NCBI GenBank assembly: GCA_963402885.1
Contig: OY727095.1
Span: forward strand, 11,971,001-12,035,000
DNA length: 64,000 nucleotides
Source of the DNA: Antedon bifida
Taxonomy: Eukaryota > Echinodermata > Crinoidea > Comatulida > Antedonidae
Reading direction: 5' to 3'
The position numbers were made by a program, and so were the translations under genes. Shown here piece after piece: positions 22,948 to 34,214 of the stretch; the first letter of the stretch is position 1; every line of letters begins with the position of its first letter. The notes below the pieces were generated by a model. It did no database searches, was not told the origin of the DNA, and was given only the letters and a program-made list of their open reading frames with translations.

Positions 22948-25467
22948 TTATCCCGTTTTCTCAATTTTGCTGAGCATAGTAGGCCAAGCAAATAAAGATC
23001 TAAACCTAGCATTAAATTGTTTATACTCCGGCGTTTTTCGTATAACGTGTAATGCATCTTTCACATTCTGACTGTCGCATTCTGAATCTGTTGTCTCTGT
23101 TTCTGCTGAGGTGCTTCCTAATACATTGGCGTTTGCATCCTTCAACCGGTGATGTATATGTTTAGGTATAATACAACCTTTGGTTTGATTGATAAGTTCT
23201 TTACGATGTGACCTTAAACTCTTCAAAGCTTTTACATTTGCTAAGTTCGGGGGAAGTAATTGCATAGATGACGGATTGTTTCCCAATATTCTAAAAATCA
23301 AACTATTAGCTTTACTTAACTCATCTGATGAAAAGATTTGGCTTTGAGAAACGACCAATTCAGGTCTTGGTCTTTTTCTTTGAGCTCCTGGTCGATCATG
23401 ATTTGCGAGAAAATCTGATATTCTTTCAGGGTTTGGAGAAAGATATGGTAACAGTTTTTGCTGCTTTTGGCGTTGTTTTTGTAACATGCTACAAGTAGTA
23501 GGGGAATTAACCATCACTGATGAAACATCTTCATAAATGTTATACTTTCCAAGATCGGGAATAACCACTGTGAATGGCTTTTTTCTTAGTGTCCCTGGCT
23601 TATACACTAATGCATTAATTTTACCATGATCTGCAATAGTTATTGGCCGGACATCTATTTTCACCCAGGAACATTTTCTGCTATCATTGTTCCCCTTAAT
23701 GCAAGTTAGAAAATACTGTAAACCATGGTCATCACATGCAAAAGAGATGTTATCTTCATCATATTTAGGAGACCTAAATATTAACCGAACAAGGCTTTCA
23801 TGGTAATCAGAGGACACACTTTGGTTTGTAGATTTCGCACTACAACTTTGTTTTGTTGATGAAGTTTCAGGTAATCTAGTTTGTACCTGAATGGTGTTTG
23901 GTCCCGACTTGTTGTCAGAAACTTTATCGGCTATGAAAGTCTTCCGTGCCAGTAATAAATCCATGTCTCCAGAATCAAACAATTTGAAATATCTTGTTGG
24001 CACAATATATTTGGTTTCTGACACTTTTTCTACTTCTGGTAGTGATGCAATCAGTAACATCTCGTGTGAAAACTCTCTCCCCTTGTCAGGAACTGTTGTT
24101 ACTTTTCTTGACATTTTCTTCAGTGAACGTTCATAGTATGGTAGGTTAATATTTACAGATTTAGTTGCATTACCAGCAATGGGCATGGCATTTTTGGTGG
24201 TGACTGGTGTGGAAGTTACAGCAGGTGGTGAGGAAACATTCAAAGAGTTTGGAATTGCAGCAGATGTTGTAGCAGGTACATATGATGGTGTACCAGGTTG
24301 TGCTATAGGTCTGGTAGTGGGGTTGATCACAGCAGATTGTGTTGAACCTATCTGTGGAACAGAGCAGAAATTTTGTACAGGTACTAAAAAGCCCTTTCCA
24401 GGGATATTTATTACACCGGATGTCTGGAGAATATTTCCTGGGTTTGTAGGTAAAAGGCCTCGAGCCAGGATATTTGGCATTAGTGTTTGAAAAAGTTGAC
24501 TACCTTGAGGTTGGAACTGGTTCATAGCTGGCAGGATATTCTGTACTAGATTTGTTCCAGGCAAGTTTGGTAACTGTACTGATGATAAGTCTATAGACTT
24601 TGCTGGTAGTGGTGATGTATTAGTTTGATGTCCTTGTCCATGTGATGTAACAATGGTAGCAGGCAAGGGATTCATCGATGTCGAAATTGCAGCGGAACTA
24701 CCAGAACTGATAGCTTGTGTCTCTTCTCTTGGTTGTGCTCCTTTTGTCAATATTTGAGATGCTGTTGTAGTCAATCGAGTGGCTGTTGATGTCAAGGTGC
24801 TTGTTTCAGATGTACTTGAAGAGGTACATCCTACTGTTCTGGAAATTGGAGTAACGGCAGGACAATTTGATGTAACCAGTGACATTGGAGCTTGGAACCT
24901 TGGAAACTGGGTACTATGTTGTGACAAATTTCCTGCAGGCTGTGTTGTTTGTCCTGGAGCTGGTAATCTCTGAGTTGCTGATGTCATTGGAACTTGTGAC
25001 ATTGGTGACATTGGAGCTTGGAACCTTGGTTGCTGGGTACTATGTTGTGACAAATTTCCTGCAGGCTGTGTTGTTTGTGCTAGAGTTGGTAATCGCTGAG
25101 TTGCTAGTGACATTGGAACTTGTGACATTGGTGACATGGGAGCTTGGAACCTTGGTAACTGGGTACTATGTTGTGACAAATTTCCATCAGGTTGAATTGT
25201 TTGTCCTGGTAATAGCCAAGTTGCCGGTACCATTCCCATTTGGAATGCTGTTGATAAATGAGTATTAAGACTGAATTGTGGTGATCTTGCTTGCACACCT
25301 GCCAAACTAATCACTGGTGCTGCAATTGCTGTATCTGGTATTTCTTGGTTTCCAGTGTCAGAAACGCATTTCTTTGGTGAATCTTTGTCCGATAGAGTTA
25401 AAGCTTTTCGTCTGTTTGTTATGTGTCGTATATAAGAAGCTGTAGTGTTCATATCAACTTGAAAGAC
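22948..25467 (-). CDS. SNAPC4: SNAPC4 last exon, 839 codons, with internal triplication
   Basis: Sub-feature. A single exon codes the low-complexity tail. Between about 24880 and 25200 a block of roughly 43 codons is repeated about three times, each with NLSQHST, PRFQAPMSPMSQVPM and a QRLP-type ending. The distal part contains basic KRPRPE and the conserved C-terminal PEYKQFNARF. Plus-strand open frames over this exon are shadows of the repeat. Confidence 0.9.
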   Translation of the reverse strand, partial: VFQVDMNTTASYIRHITNRRKALTLSDKDSPKKCVSDTGNQEIPDTAIAAPVISLAGVQARSPQFSLNTHLSTAFQMGMVPATWLLPGQTIQPDGNLSQHSTQLPRFQAPMSPMSQVPMSLATQRLPTLAQTTQPAGNLSQHSTQQPRFQAPMSPMSQVPMTSATQRLPAPGQTTQPAGNLSQHSTQFPRFQAPMSLVTSNCPAVTPISRTVGCTSSSTSETSTLTSTATRLTTTASQILTKGAQPREETQAISSGSSAAISTSMNPLPATIVTSHGQGHQTNTSPLPAKSIDLSSVQLPNLPGTNLVQNILPAMNQFQPQGSQLFQTLMPNILARGLLPTNPGNILQTSGVINIPGKGFLVPVQNFCSVPQIGSTQSAVINPTTRPIAQPGTPSYVPATTSAAIPNSLNVSSPPAVTSTPVTTKNAMPIAGNATKSVNINLPYYERSLKKMSRKVTTVPDKGREFSHEMLLIASLPEVEKVSETKYIVPTRYFKLFDSGDMDLLLARKTFIADKVSDNKSGPNTIQVQTRLPETSSTKQSCSAKSTNQSVSSDYHESLVRLIFRSPKYDEDNISFACDDHGLQYFLTCIKGNNDSRKCSWVKIDVRPITIADHGKINALVYKPGTLRKKPFTVVIPDLGKYNIYEDVSSVMVNSPTTCSMLQKQRQKQQKLLPYLSPNPERISDFLANHDRPGAQRKRPRPELVVSQSQIFSSDELSKANSLIFRILGNNPSSMQLLPPNLANVKALKSLRSHRKELINQTKGCIIPKHIHHRLKDANANVLGSTSAETETTDSECDSQNVKDALHVIRKTPEYKQFNARFRSLFAWPTMLSKIEKTG

Positions 25468-28400
25468 CTGGAAAGAAAAGATATACTTTAAAGTATATAA
25501 TCTACATTTTAAATACAGTATTGCATCTCCTATTAAGAGGATACTCTTTTGATTGGTTGAAAGAGCATCATGTGATTATTAGTAAAGATACTACAATGTC
25601 ACAACATTGGCACATTTAACAAAATAGTTAATACTAGACTAGAATAGTTAAGTATTTATAATTTGCTTTAAAATAGCCTCACAACTGCACTGTCTACCTC
25701 TTGAACATGCCATTCTACATAGCCTCCTTCTTTTGATGAAGATGGAAACAGCAGATATTGAATAAATGTTTACTTTAGTTTAACGTTAGGTGTGTTTAAA
25801 TGTTTATTTTGCCTATTCACAGTTTCTGATTAACACTATGGTACATGCTGCATTCTAAATTGTAAGATTTCTGCATAAGTTGGTGGCATCTCAACGAATA
25901 CTAATGTAGTAGACCCACTATTTCAGGCACCTCATAATTTTACTCAAAAGTATATTTGTAGCTGATAAATTTTGAAAGACGTACTTTTAACAGAGCAATG
26001 TACACCGACAAACTTGATTGTTTTACTTTCAATTCTGGTATTTTGCTAAGCGTTTCTTGAGCTGAAATCAAAATGATACACAACAATAAAGTGGAAATGC
26101 AGGAGAGGAATTAGGTTGGTATAAACATTTTGTTCAAATCAATTCTTCTTTGTACCAATCAGTGCCAACAAAAAAACCAAAACATTTTAAAGTTACATCA
26201 TTTTGCAAAATCTTATACATAGACTTTTACTGAAGAAAATTTTAAACCATTATGGTAGCTGGATGCATTATTACAGTAATGCAGAAACTACAGAGGGCAT
26301 GTCTGCATTGGGAAAATTTATAATTCTAGCTAGAGCACCTTTTGAAATCTTCATCTGTCTATCTCTAGTCACAAATCCAGCATATTGTTTCAACAAGTGT
26401 TTGATCTGAGCTGCCACAATGGTGTCCATTAAAGTGCCTTTTGGCCTCCCTACTTTCCGTGAAGTCTTTGGTTTTGATGGCTGTTCTCCTTCATCTTTCT
26501 CCTCTTCATCTTCAAAGTCATCTTCCTCATCCTCATCCTCGTCCTCCGATTGGCTGCTGTTCTCAGACTCTGTGATGCTGTATTTGCGCTTTTTTGGTCT
26601 TCTTTTTCTTAGTACGTGGGGTTTTCCGTCTTTATTTCGATCCTTGCATATCTGTTCTATCTCACTTCGTCTGAACCATTCACGGAGTTTGTTTGCATTT
26701 GGAACTTGATCCCATTTATTTTGTTCAATCAATTGCTATAAAATGATGGAAACAATTCAATCAATTACAGAATATTTATTAATCAATACACCACAATTAA
26801 TACCAACACTCCTACGAATACAAACACTCCTACTAATACCAACACTCCAACCACTACCAACACTCCAACTACTACCAACACTCCAACCACTACCAACACT
26901 CCAACTAATACCAACACTCTAAACACTACCAACACTCCTACTAATACCAACACTCCTACTAATACCAACACTCCTACTAATACCAACACTCCTACTAATA
27001 CCAACACTCCTACTAATACCAACACTCTAACTAATACCAACACTACTACTACCACCAAAATTCCAACATTTCCAGTGCAAAAACACTGATCAACTATTAT
27101 GATAATTTACCATAATCTGTTTTTTCCCGACCAACTTCTTCTTTAAATGGTTGATATATTTCCTCATCCATTCACACATTTCCTTTGACAAACTCCCGTC
27201 TTCCTCTTTGATTTCAACTTTTACTTCATCCTCTTCGGCATTCTCCTCTATTTTATTTTTAAATCTGTTTATTTGTACCTCCTACAAAAAAAATCTTAGT
27301 TTTAAAAATCAATTTGAAATATTTCAAACTAAATAAAAGTTTATTTTAAGACAGTTGGTGTATTAATTATAAAACAAAAAATGGATGTATTGTATTCGTT
27401 GAATGGAGAGAATGTTTCATTTGATGAGAGATTGACGGGTCTATTTAACAAGGTGGAGCAGTCGAGTATTCAACTAATGAACGAAAACAAAAACAAAATA
27501 TTCTCACAATTCAACTCGTGAACATTCATTATTTGTATATTATACAAACCCCTAAATAAATTCCTGTCATTTGATTGGACAATTGTGGGTCACATAGCGT
27601 GCAAAAGTGTGCACTATTGAACTTTTCATCATTCACCTCATGCCATTATTTGTACAATTACACTCATAAACATTCATTATTTGTATATTGTTTCATGTTT
27701 TAAATTTAAAATACCAGTATGAAAAGTGTAAGTAGATTTTTAAAAAAAAGTTTTAACTTACCAAAAGTCTTTGCCTAATGACAAGGCCATTCATTGCCCT
27801 TTCATGTTTTGAATTGGTACGTTTTGCCAACTGTTCTGTCATAAGCCTCCAATTTCCTAAAATTCTCATTAAAATGTTAAAATTATTATAATTTTTTTTT
27901 GTCAAGGCAATCTGGACCAGGATCCCAATTCTGGACCACTTTTTATTATTATTTTCAGACCTGTTAGTGTTAAAAGATAGTAGACAATTTTCAAAAGCTG
28001 GCGATCTAGTACTAAGCAGTCATTAGGTTCATAGTAAAAATAAATAAATATGGATTATTAAGAATAAAAAATAATTGATTATTGACAGCTTTTATGTGCA
28101 TGCCTGACACGTCTAGATCACTTCTACATTAGGCACAAGGAGATGGATGATATAATTTGAAAATGTACTAGGCTTGGATCCTAAATACTAAACAAATTAA
28201 ATGTACGTTTGCAGTACCTTTGCCATATTCAAGCCTCATCTCCAATAATGCAATGTCTTCCTCAATCGACCATTTTCCACTTTTTCTTTGAGGATTTAGA
28301 CTAGTCAACCATCTAATAATGATTAAGAATACAAAATTAATTAGATACAAATCAAAGGACACTGCCAGTACTAAACTTAATGACTTAAATTTGAAGATCT

Positions 28401-31400
28401 ACTTCAAAAAAAAATCATGGAACTACAAAGCATTTTTGTCTTCAACTTTCTGCTTACCTTTCACGAATACTAACTGGATGTCGACCTTTTATACGATCAG
28501 CAATCTTCATCCAAGAATTTCCAAATTGCTCAATTCCTTCTTTAAGCAACTAAAAAGATTTAAGAACTATAATAATATATTCATTTTAATTTAAGAGAGA
28601 CACTTTTTTCAAAACCCAAACCAACAGCAAAAAGAATTCACCAATAACAGGATGGATAAAATAATAATGTAATAGTCTAACCATAGTTAACGTACTTCCA
28701 CAATCTAACATACATCAACGTTATTGTAGGTTGTTTTTGTGAAAGTTGATATTGTTAATTTCCTGGTGAAATCTTTTTCTTTTTGTTTTGTATGATTTTT
28801 ATATGGATATACTATCCGAAATATAGGAAATGAATGAATAAAATAATAATAATAATGAATAAAAATACAATTAACATAAACATTATATAAAGTAGTATTT
28901 GACTATCAGTTTTGTATTAAAACTATATTTACTTTCACTCATTTTTTCCTGTACCATTGAATAATATACAAGTAACAGGTCATAAGTTCATGCTAGGCAA
29001 GCTATAGTCTTAAGCCTTGTAGGTAGGCATACACGTTTACATAAACATTTACATTAACATTACGGAAAGTCATGTTTTGTGAAAAATATTACAGAAAATG
29101 GATTTTTATTTTTTTTACTCTCAATCTCAATTCGTCGTTAGAGATGAAAGATGGACTTCTTGATACAGGGCCGAATTTCACATGCGGATGATCTCTATCA
29201 TACTTCCTAATCATACACAATTAATGTATCTAAAGGTATGAACGGCTCAGTTTAGGGGATTGACCTTTGTCTGTGAAAACATGCATATATATACATAGCA
29301 GGCATGTAAAGTAAGACGGGTGTTGTATAACACAGCCTAAGTGAGAGCTTACCTGATCTTCTGCAGCAGTCCAAGGTCCTAGCTTTAAGTTTGGATCAAG
29401 CCTAGTATTCCAACGAGCGACGACTTGTCTACGAAGTCGATTCATGAAAAATGCAACTTAAGGAAAAAACAAGAGCGGTTTTTAATGTACGCCGTAGGAC
29501 TTGTGTACCTTGATTTTACATTCCTAAATTTTCTGTACAGTATGCGTAACTGATAATTTAATCTTTATGTAAATTAATTAATTTTCTGTGCATTTTCTAT
29601 TCATTGAAAGTTGTTTTGTATGTTTCTAAACTATAGCTTTAGGTTAACAAAACCTCATAGTTATAGGATATAAAGTGTTGGGTTTACCAGGTCACCCCAG
29701 AATTTACTGATTCCATGTTTTACGAATGGCTTTTGGTACTACTTGAAGGTCCTACTGCATTTTTCAATTCAAGTATGCCTGGTACAAAGACACAGGTATA
29801 TAATTAGTATTACCAAAGCCTATCAAGGCAAAAATGATTATCTTTATAAATATGAATCAATGTTATACTGTAGCCATGTCTTTGAAAAATGAAAAATGCT
29901 ACAAATTTAAAACATTCAGACGTGCTGTTGGTGTGATGTTTGTATCTTGGTGTGTTGAAGATTATACAATTTAAGTGGGCTGTAAAGGGGTATTTTATGT
30001 GAGTGATTGCACTCACATGCCTCAAAAGACCAGGCAATGCTTACCTTTTTGAAATGGTATGAAATCACCAATTCTGAAAGAGTCAACAAGCTTCAATAGC
30101 AAGGCATCTTCCTCTTCTGTGAATTTTCTGTAAATAGATATTTATTTATTTGGCATAGTAAATTTTAACATTAAATCTGTTGAAAATTGCCACTGTCAAT
30201 ACACGGCAAGGTACAGTACTTACACATTGTCTGACTCTTGAGGAATTTCTCGTTGGTATGCATCTAAACACTGCCATGGAAGACGGCCACCCTAAAATTA
30301 TAAAATATTAGTAAAGTAAGTAAATATTATATCATTTAATAACTAGTTATATAAAAAATATTCAACTTTTTAAAAAGCACTGAATCATTTTGAAGTATTT
30401 TTTGATAATATATAATACAAAAATGTTATAATGTAATGTAATTTTTCCGTTGAAAAAGTTAGACCATCGCGAACAAAGTGTCGCGATCCCATTGGAAGCG
30501 CAGTGTCAGACGTCATTTTTGCCTGACAACAACAGTTCCATTTCGATCTGGTAGAGAGAGAGAGGCCTAACTATAGGCCACTAGGCTGGTAGGCCTAGAG
30601 GCATAATAGATGGGAACATTCCAAAATTCTTATTTGACTGAAATTGTGTAACTTACTCCTATCTCCTCAGCAACTGTGTCCCAATCATATTCACCATATG
30701 TGTTAACAGCATTTGCTAAACTTTGAATCTCTTGTGAACTCCAATCCGTTTTGTTGATATCTGGGTGCTGGTAATTTTGCCATTGGACTTGACATTCAAA
30801 GGCAGATCGAGTCCCTTCCAGCTGAAAAAAAGTTCACGGTTTACAATGGTATCTTGATTTTTAATGGTTTCTCGGTATATAATGGTTCCTCGTTATATCG
30901 TTACAATATATTCTTAATTATCATCATAGGAAACGTTCTGAAATGTTTAATTGCAATCCGTATTTGTTTATAAAATCATAAATGTAAACAAAACTTACAT
31001 CCATGATTGATATCTTAGTAAAGTCCACTTGTCTAAGTCTATCGCCAATTTGTTCTCTATCTGGCATGTTCCTAATAAATCAGTAAGAGTAAAAATTTAA
31101 AAAAAATTACATTTCTAATATTGATGCTGATAATTGGCTTTTTATAACCAAACAGCAACCAGGATATATAGAGCCTGTTTACTGTGATGAAACTAAAGAG
31201 GTTTATTGCATTGCTAAATATGTATTTGACAAAAGAGATGTTTGTCCTGTTTCTACTTCTTTGCTGTGCCAGCAAAATAACAGTCCAATTACATCAAAGC
31301 AAAGCCCCTGAAATCAAATCAGACAGGCTTTACTATAAAACACTGTCTTAACCGCTCGACAACTCGTACTATTATTTTTTTTTAAGGGGACAATATAGCT

Positions 31401-34214
31401 TTAAAATAACAAAGTCTTTAGCTACAATGACATACTTAATCCTATCCAATTCATCATCAATTTCTTGAATGGTTTTTTTCAGTTCATCTTTTTCTTCTTC
31501 TTCATCATTTTTCAGTGATTTCAGTTTTCGCATCAATACTTCACGTCGGTTCAAGATTGGCTGCATCTTTTGTTCCATTCCATCTGACTGCACACCTGCG
31601 GTCAGTCTTTCAAGTTGAGGTTTTTGCCCTAAGCCAAAATAATAATATAGCCATATGTAAGCGCAAACAACGCTTTAACAAGTTAAAAGGAAATTAATAT
31701 ACTACAGGGAACCTCTCCTTGAGGACACTTCTATTCAGGGGACACCTCTATTAAGGGGGCACTTTTCCCTGAAACGAGGGGCAACATATTTTAAAACTAC
31801 AGCGAACCAACCCCTACTCAGAGGACATCTCTATTAAGGGGACGGGAGTACTTTTGAGTGCTGCCAAATTGTTGAAAGGGGCCGTTTTTGTTTATCACAA
31901 AAAACAACAAAAAATACTAAAATATTATATTAATTTATATCATTATTAATGATTAGGGGACAATTTGTTGGGTCCCCTTAATAGTGATTCTACTGTATTT
32001 ATATATTATTACAATTTTACAGGCATAGAAGCTCTGAACTCTAAAGAAACAAACAAAAATGTGAAACCTGTGAAATGTAATCAGGTTTTGTAGATTGATT
32101 GTGATAACATTATGAATTATTTTAGCAAAACTCATCATAGGTTGCAAAACATTGATCAATCGTGTACTATTACTGCATGCTTTATTCTTACATTTCAAAG
32201 CTGGAATAATATGAGCTGATGGTTCTTTGCCAGCATGGCGTCTACTTGTCTCTTCACTTGGTGGTGGTCCCTGCCAGATAAAGAAAGTTTGTTACACTCA
32301 GGTTCAGAATATCCAAGACAACAAAATATAGTGAACTCAACTAAAAAAAGTAAGGTCCCAGGTAATTTTGAGAGTTTGACTCAAAATATCGGGAGACTTC
32401 CGCAGTTTAGGAAGAAAACTCTTATTTTGGAGAGATCTTAGTGAGTCCTGTTTTGACTACCTTATCTCTAGTGTGACTGTAATTGATGTAATTGAAGGAA
32501 AGCATTTTTCAGTCATTCTTACCTGCCCAAGATCACCTTTAAAGTATGATTGGCAGAAACTCAAAAGAGAGCGTTCTCGCTTCGGTCTTTTCTTGCTTAT
32601 GTAGGCGATATTGTAGTCATCTTTGATCTCTGCCTAAAAATCAAAACAAACACAACATGTAAAAATAATTACTACATTATTTGAGTTTGTTTGATATAAA
32701 AAGACATTTCTTTATTTATTAATATACTGTGACAAATTAGTGAGAAGCATTGTAACTAGGAAAGATTATTATAGAATTTGTTACATGTGTTCTATGTGTG
32801 AATTGGGGGTATCAGCTGCAATCATAAAGACATAAAGACATCTGAAAACATCAACACTTTCAAAACACGACTAAAAACCCATTTTTACACAGAGGCATTT
32901 CCTGCTTAACTTTGTCAAGCGCCTTTGAACATTATTATGGATACTGGCGCTATATAAATCTGATTGATTGATTGAATCATTGACATTTGACCACTAACCT
33001 GTCTTTCCCTGTTTTGAGCAAGAGCATGTTGAACTTTAAGAAGTTGTTGCTTGATAAGTACTTGGTAGTTCTGGTTGAATTTTAGACATTCTTCAAGGCC
33101 TCCAGCTTCTTCTTCTTCATCTACCACAAGTTCACCTTCATCTACATCAACTGCAGACTATCAAAAATAGTTGAAAAATAAACAGATATATTTAAGCACA
33201 CTATAATCGGGTCATGCTAATCAAGGCCCGGTATCACCCAGCAGGGTTTTAGGATATAAAATGTTATCAAGTAGTTTACGACTACAGCATATTAATAACA
33301 TGTACTTGACATCATATTATATCATAAAACCCTACCAAGTGATACCGGGCTCCTAGCTGGCGATACCGGGCATGACCGCTATAAACGACTGGTTCCTTTC
33401 GTTGGATTGGACTAGTGTAGTAAGAACATGATTAATTCAGGTCATGGTAAGCTAACAGGATGAAATTGGCCTGCGATCAAACAGTGAAGAACAATTAGTT
33501 GATTATAATAACCATCTCTGTGAAACGCACATTACTTACAAATATGTTCTCTTGGCTAACTTTTTCTTCATCATCTGAAAATTAATCACAATAATATCAA
33601 ATTTAATACAATACAAATAATACATTCTACATTTGTCATTATTCATTTGCTTTATGATGCTAAAGAGGAAAATAGACAGACTGACCCCTTCCAATTTCGT
33701 AGTTTTATATATATTTTCCTCAACGACTGATTACTATTTAATTATTATATTAAATTAATAGAGGCTATGCCCGGATTGATCCACCTATCCTACACTACAG
33801 ACAGTGATTGAAGCCTGCGAACAGTGTGTGTACAGCAGAGGGATACCCTGTACAGAGTAAGCCATGCTGGGCCTAGCCCATTTTTGTTTAGGGCCTAGCT
33901 AGCTAGGCCACTTGACCTTTTAAAACCTTTTTAGCCTAAATTCAAGGCTAACTATATAAAACACAAAACTAGGCTATTGTATTTCAAAGTTCGCGCGAAA
34001 TCTTACCAATCTTCTCTGAAAGCTCGACTACGGAAGTGTCAGTAGTAGTATTAAGAGAACATGTCGCAGTCGACTGGTGGCAAAAATCACCCTGCGTCGG
34101 CTCAGCTGCAGTTAAAGACTTGAATTCATCATTATTTTGACGGTTTAGTATACCCTTCAGTTGAGAAATCTCTTGGTTTATTATATCTACTTCGCTCTGT
34201 GTATTATCTGCCAT
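22948..34214 (-). CDS. SNAPC4: SNAPC4 orthologue (SNAP190, snRNA-activating complex subunit 4)
   Basis: Largest SNAPc subunit. It binds the proximal sequence element of snRNA genes for RNA polymerases II and III. Exons, 5' to 3': 34007-34214, 33540-33574, 32999-33157, 32523-32633, 32192-32270, 31436-31628, 30999-31071, 30657-30821, 30224-30291, 30045-30127, 29353-29456, 28458-28549, 28218-28312, 27762-27856, 27111-27281, 26292-26735, 22948-25467. Phases chain, giving about 1,564 aa (human 1,469). N-terminal landmarks are ALAQNRERQ (human LLAQNREQQ) and KISIMDLEGTRSAFE (human KISNINFEGSRSAEE). Then come 4.5 Myb repeats, an acidic region with an AT-hook-like core KVGRPKG, and a long Ser/Thr/Pro/Gln-rich tail ending in PEYKQFNARFRSLFAWP (human NPAYLLLRARFLAAFTLP). 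The 3' border of exon 26292 is the least certain point: a possible extra exon lies at 25985-26061. Confidence 0.93.
26783..27060. repeat. 18-bp minisatellite
   Basis: About 15 copies of ACTCCTACTAATACCAAC with variants, in a SNAPC4 intron between exons 26292 and 27111. It gives an open Val-rich frame on the minus strand that is an artefact of the 18-bp period. Confidence 0.95.
27762..31071 (-). CDS. SNAPC4: SNAPC4 Myb-repeat region (Rh, Ra-Rd)
   Basis: Sub-feature. Order from the N-terminal side: half repeat in 30999/30657 (FECQVQWQNYQHP), Ra (TDWSSQEIQSLANAV), Rb (VKFTEEEDALLLKLV, exons 30224-29353), Rc (GPWTAAEDQ joined to LLKEGIEQFG, exons 29353/28458), Rd (GKWSIEEDIALLEM joined to NWRLMTEQLAKR, exons 28218/27762). 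Conserved tryptophans and the acidic EED patches are in place. Joining 29353 directly to 28458 restores an unbroken repeat, which supports that splice. Confidence 0.92.
31705..31998. repeat. Degenerate repeat with GGGGACA/CTATTAAGG motifs
   Basis: Contains several GGACACCTCTATTAAGGGG-type blocks, begins near CTACAGGGAACC and ends near GATTCTACTGTA. A shorter relative is at about 5908-5975 in CCDC18 (GTCCCCTTAATAGGG, GGTTCTACTGTAG). Probably an old interspersed repeat. In a SNAPC4 intron. Confidence 0.5.
32840..32986 (+). mobile_element. 3' end of a LINE (CR1/L2-like)
   Basis: Plus-strand translation includes NINTFKTRLKTHFYTEAFPA, typical of the last residues of CR1/L2-type reverse transcriptases. 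It is followed by a 3' UTR with GGCGCTATATAAATCTGATT and a tail of TGAT repeats. Heavily 5'-truncated, inside a SNAPC4 intron. Confidence 0.75.
33208..33381. mobile_element. Foldback element (MITE family 6)
   Basis: GGTCATGCTAATCAAGGCCC at the left and GGCGATACCGGGCATGACC at the right, with internal GGGTTTTA/TAAAACCC arms and CCCGGTATCACC/GTGATACCGGG pairing. About 175 bp, in a SNAPC4 intron. A single copy in the window. Confidence 0.75.
33840..33975. repeat. AGGCCTA motif cluster in SNAPC4 intron 1
   Basis: GGGCCTAGCC, GGGCCTAGCTAGCTAGGCC and related motifs lie within 170 bp of the first SNAPC4 coding exon. Confidence 0.65.

Noticed and set aside
24879..25268. Plus-strand 129-aa hydrophobic open frame
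   Set aside because: It is the complement of the SNAPC4 tail triplication. The minus-strand frame runs 840 codons with a conserved C-terminus.
26783..27058. Minus-strand Val/Leu-rich frame
   Set aside because: It lies wholly in an 18-bp minisatellite whose period is a multiple of three. No splice context and no protein-like variation.
29122..29212. Open stretch coding KYDRDHPHVKFGP as an extra SNAPC4 exon
   Set aside because: Joining exons 29353 and 28458 directly makes an unbroken Myb repeat in phase. Inserting this stretch would split the repeat.
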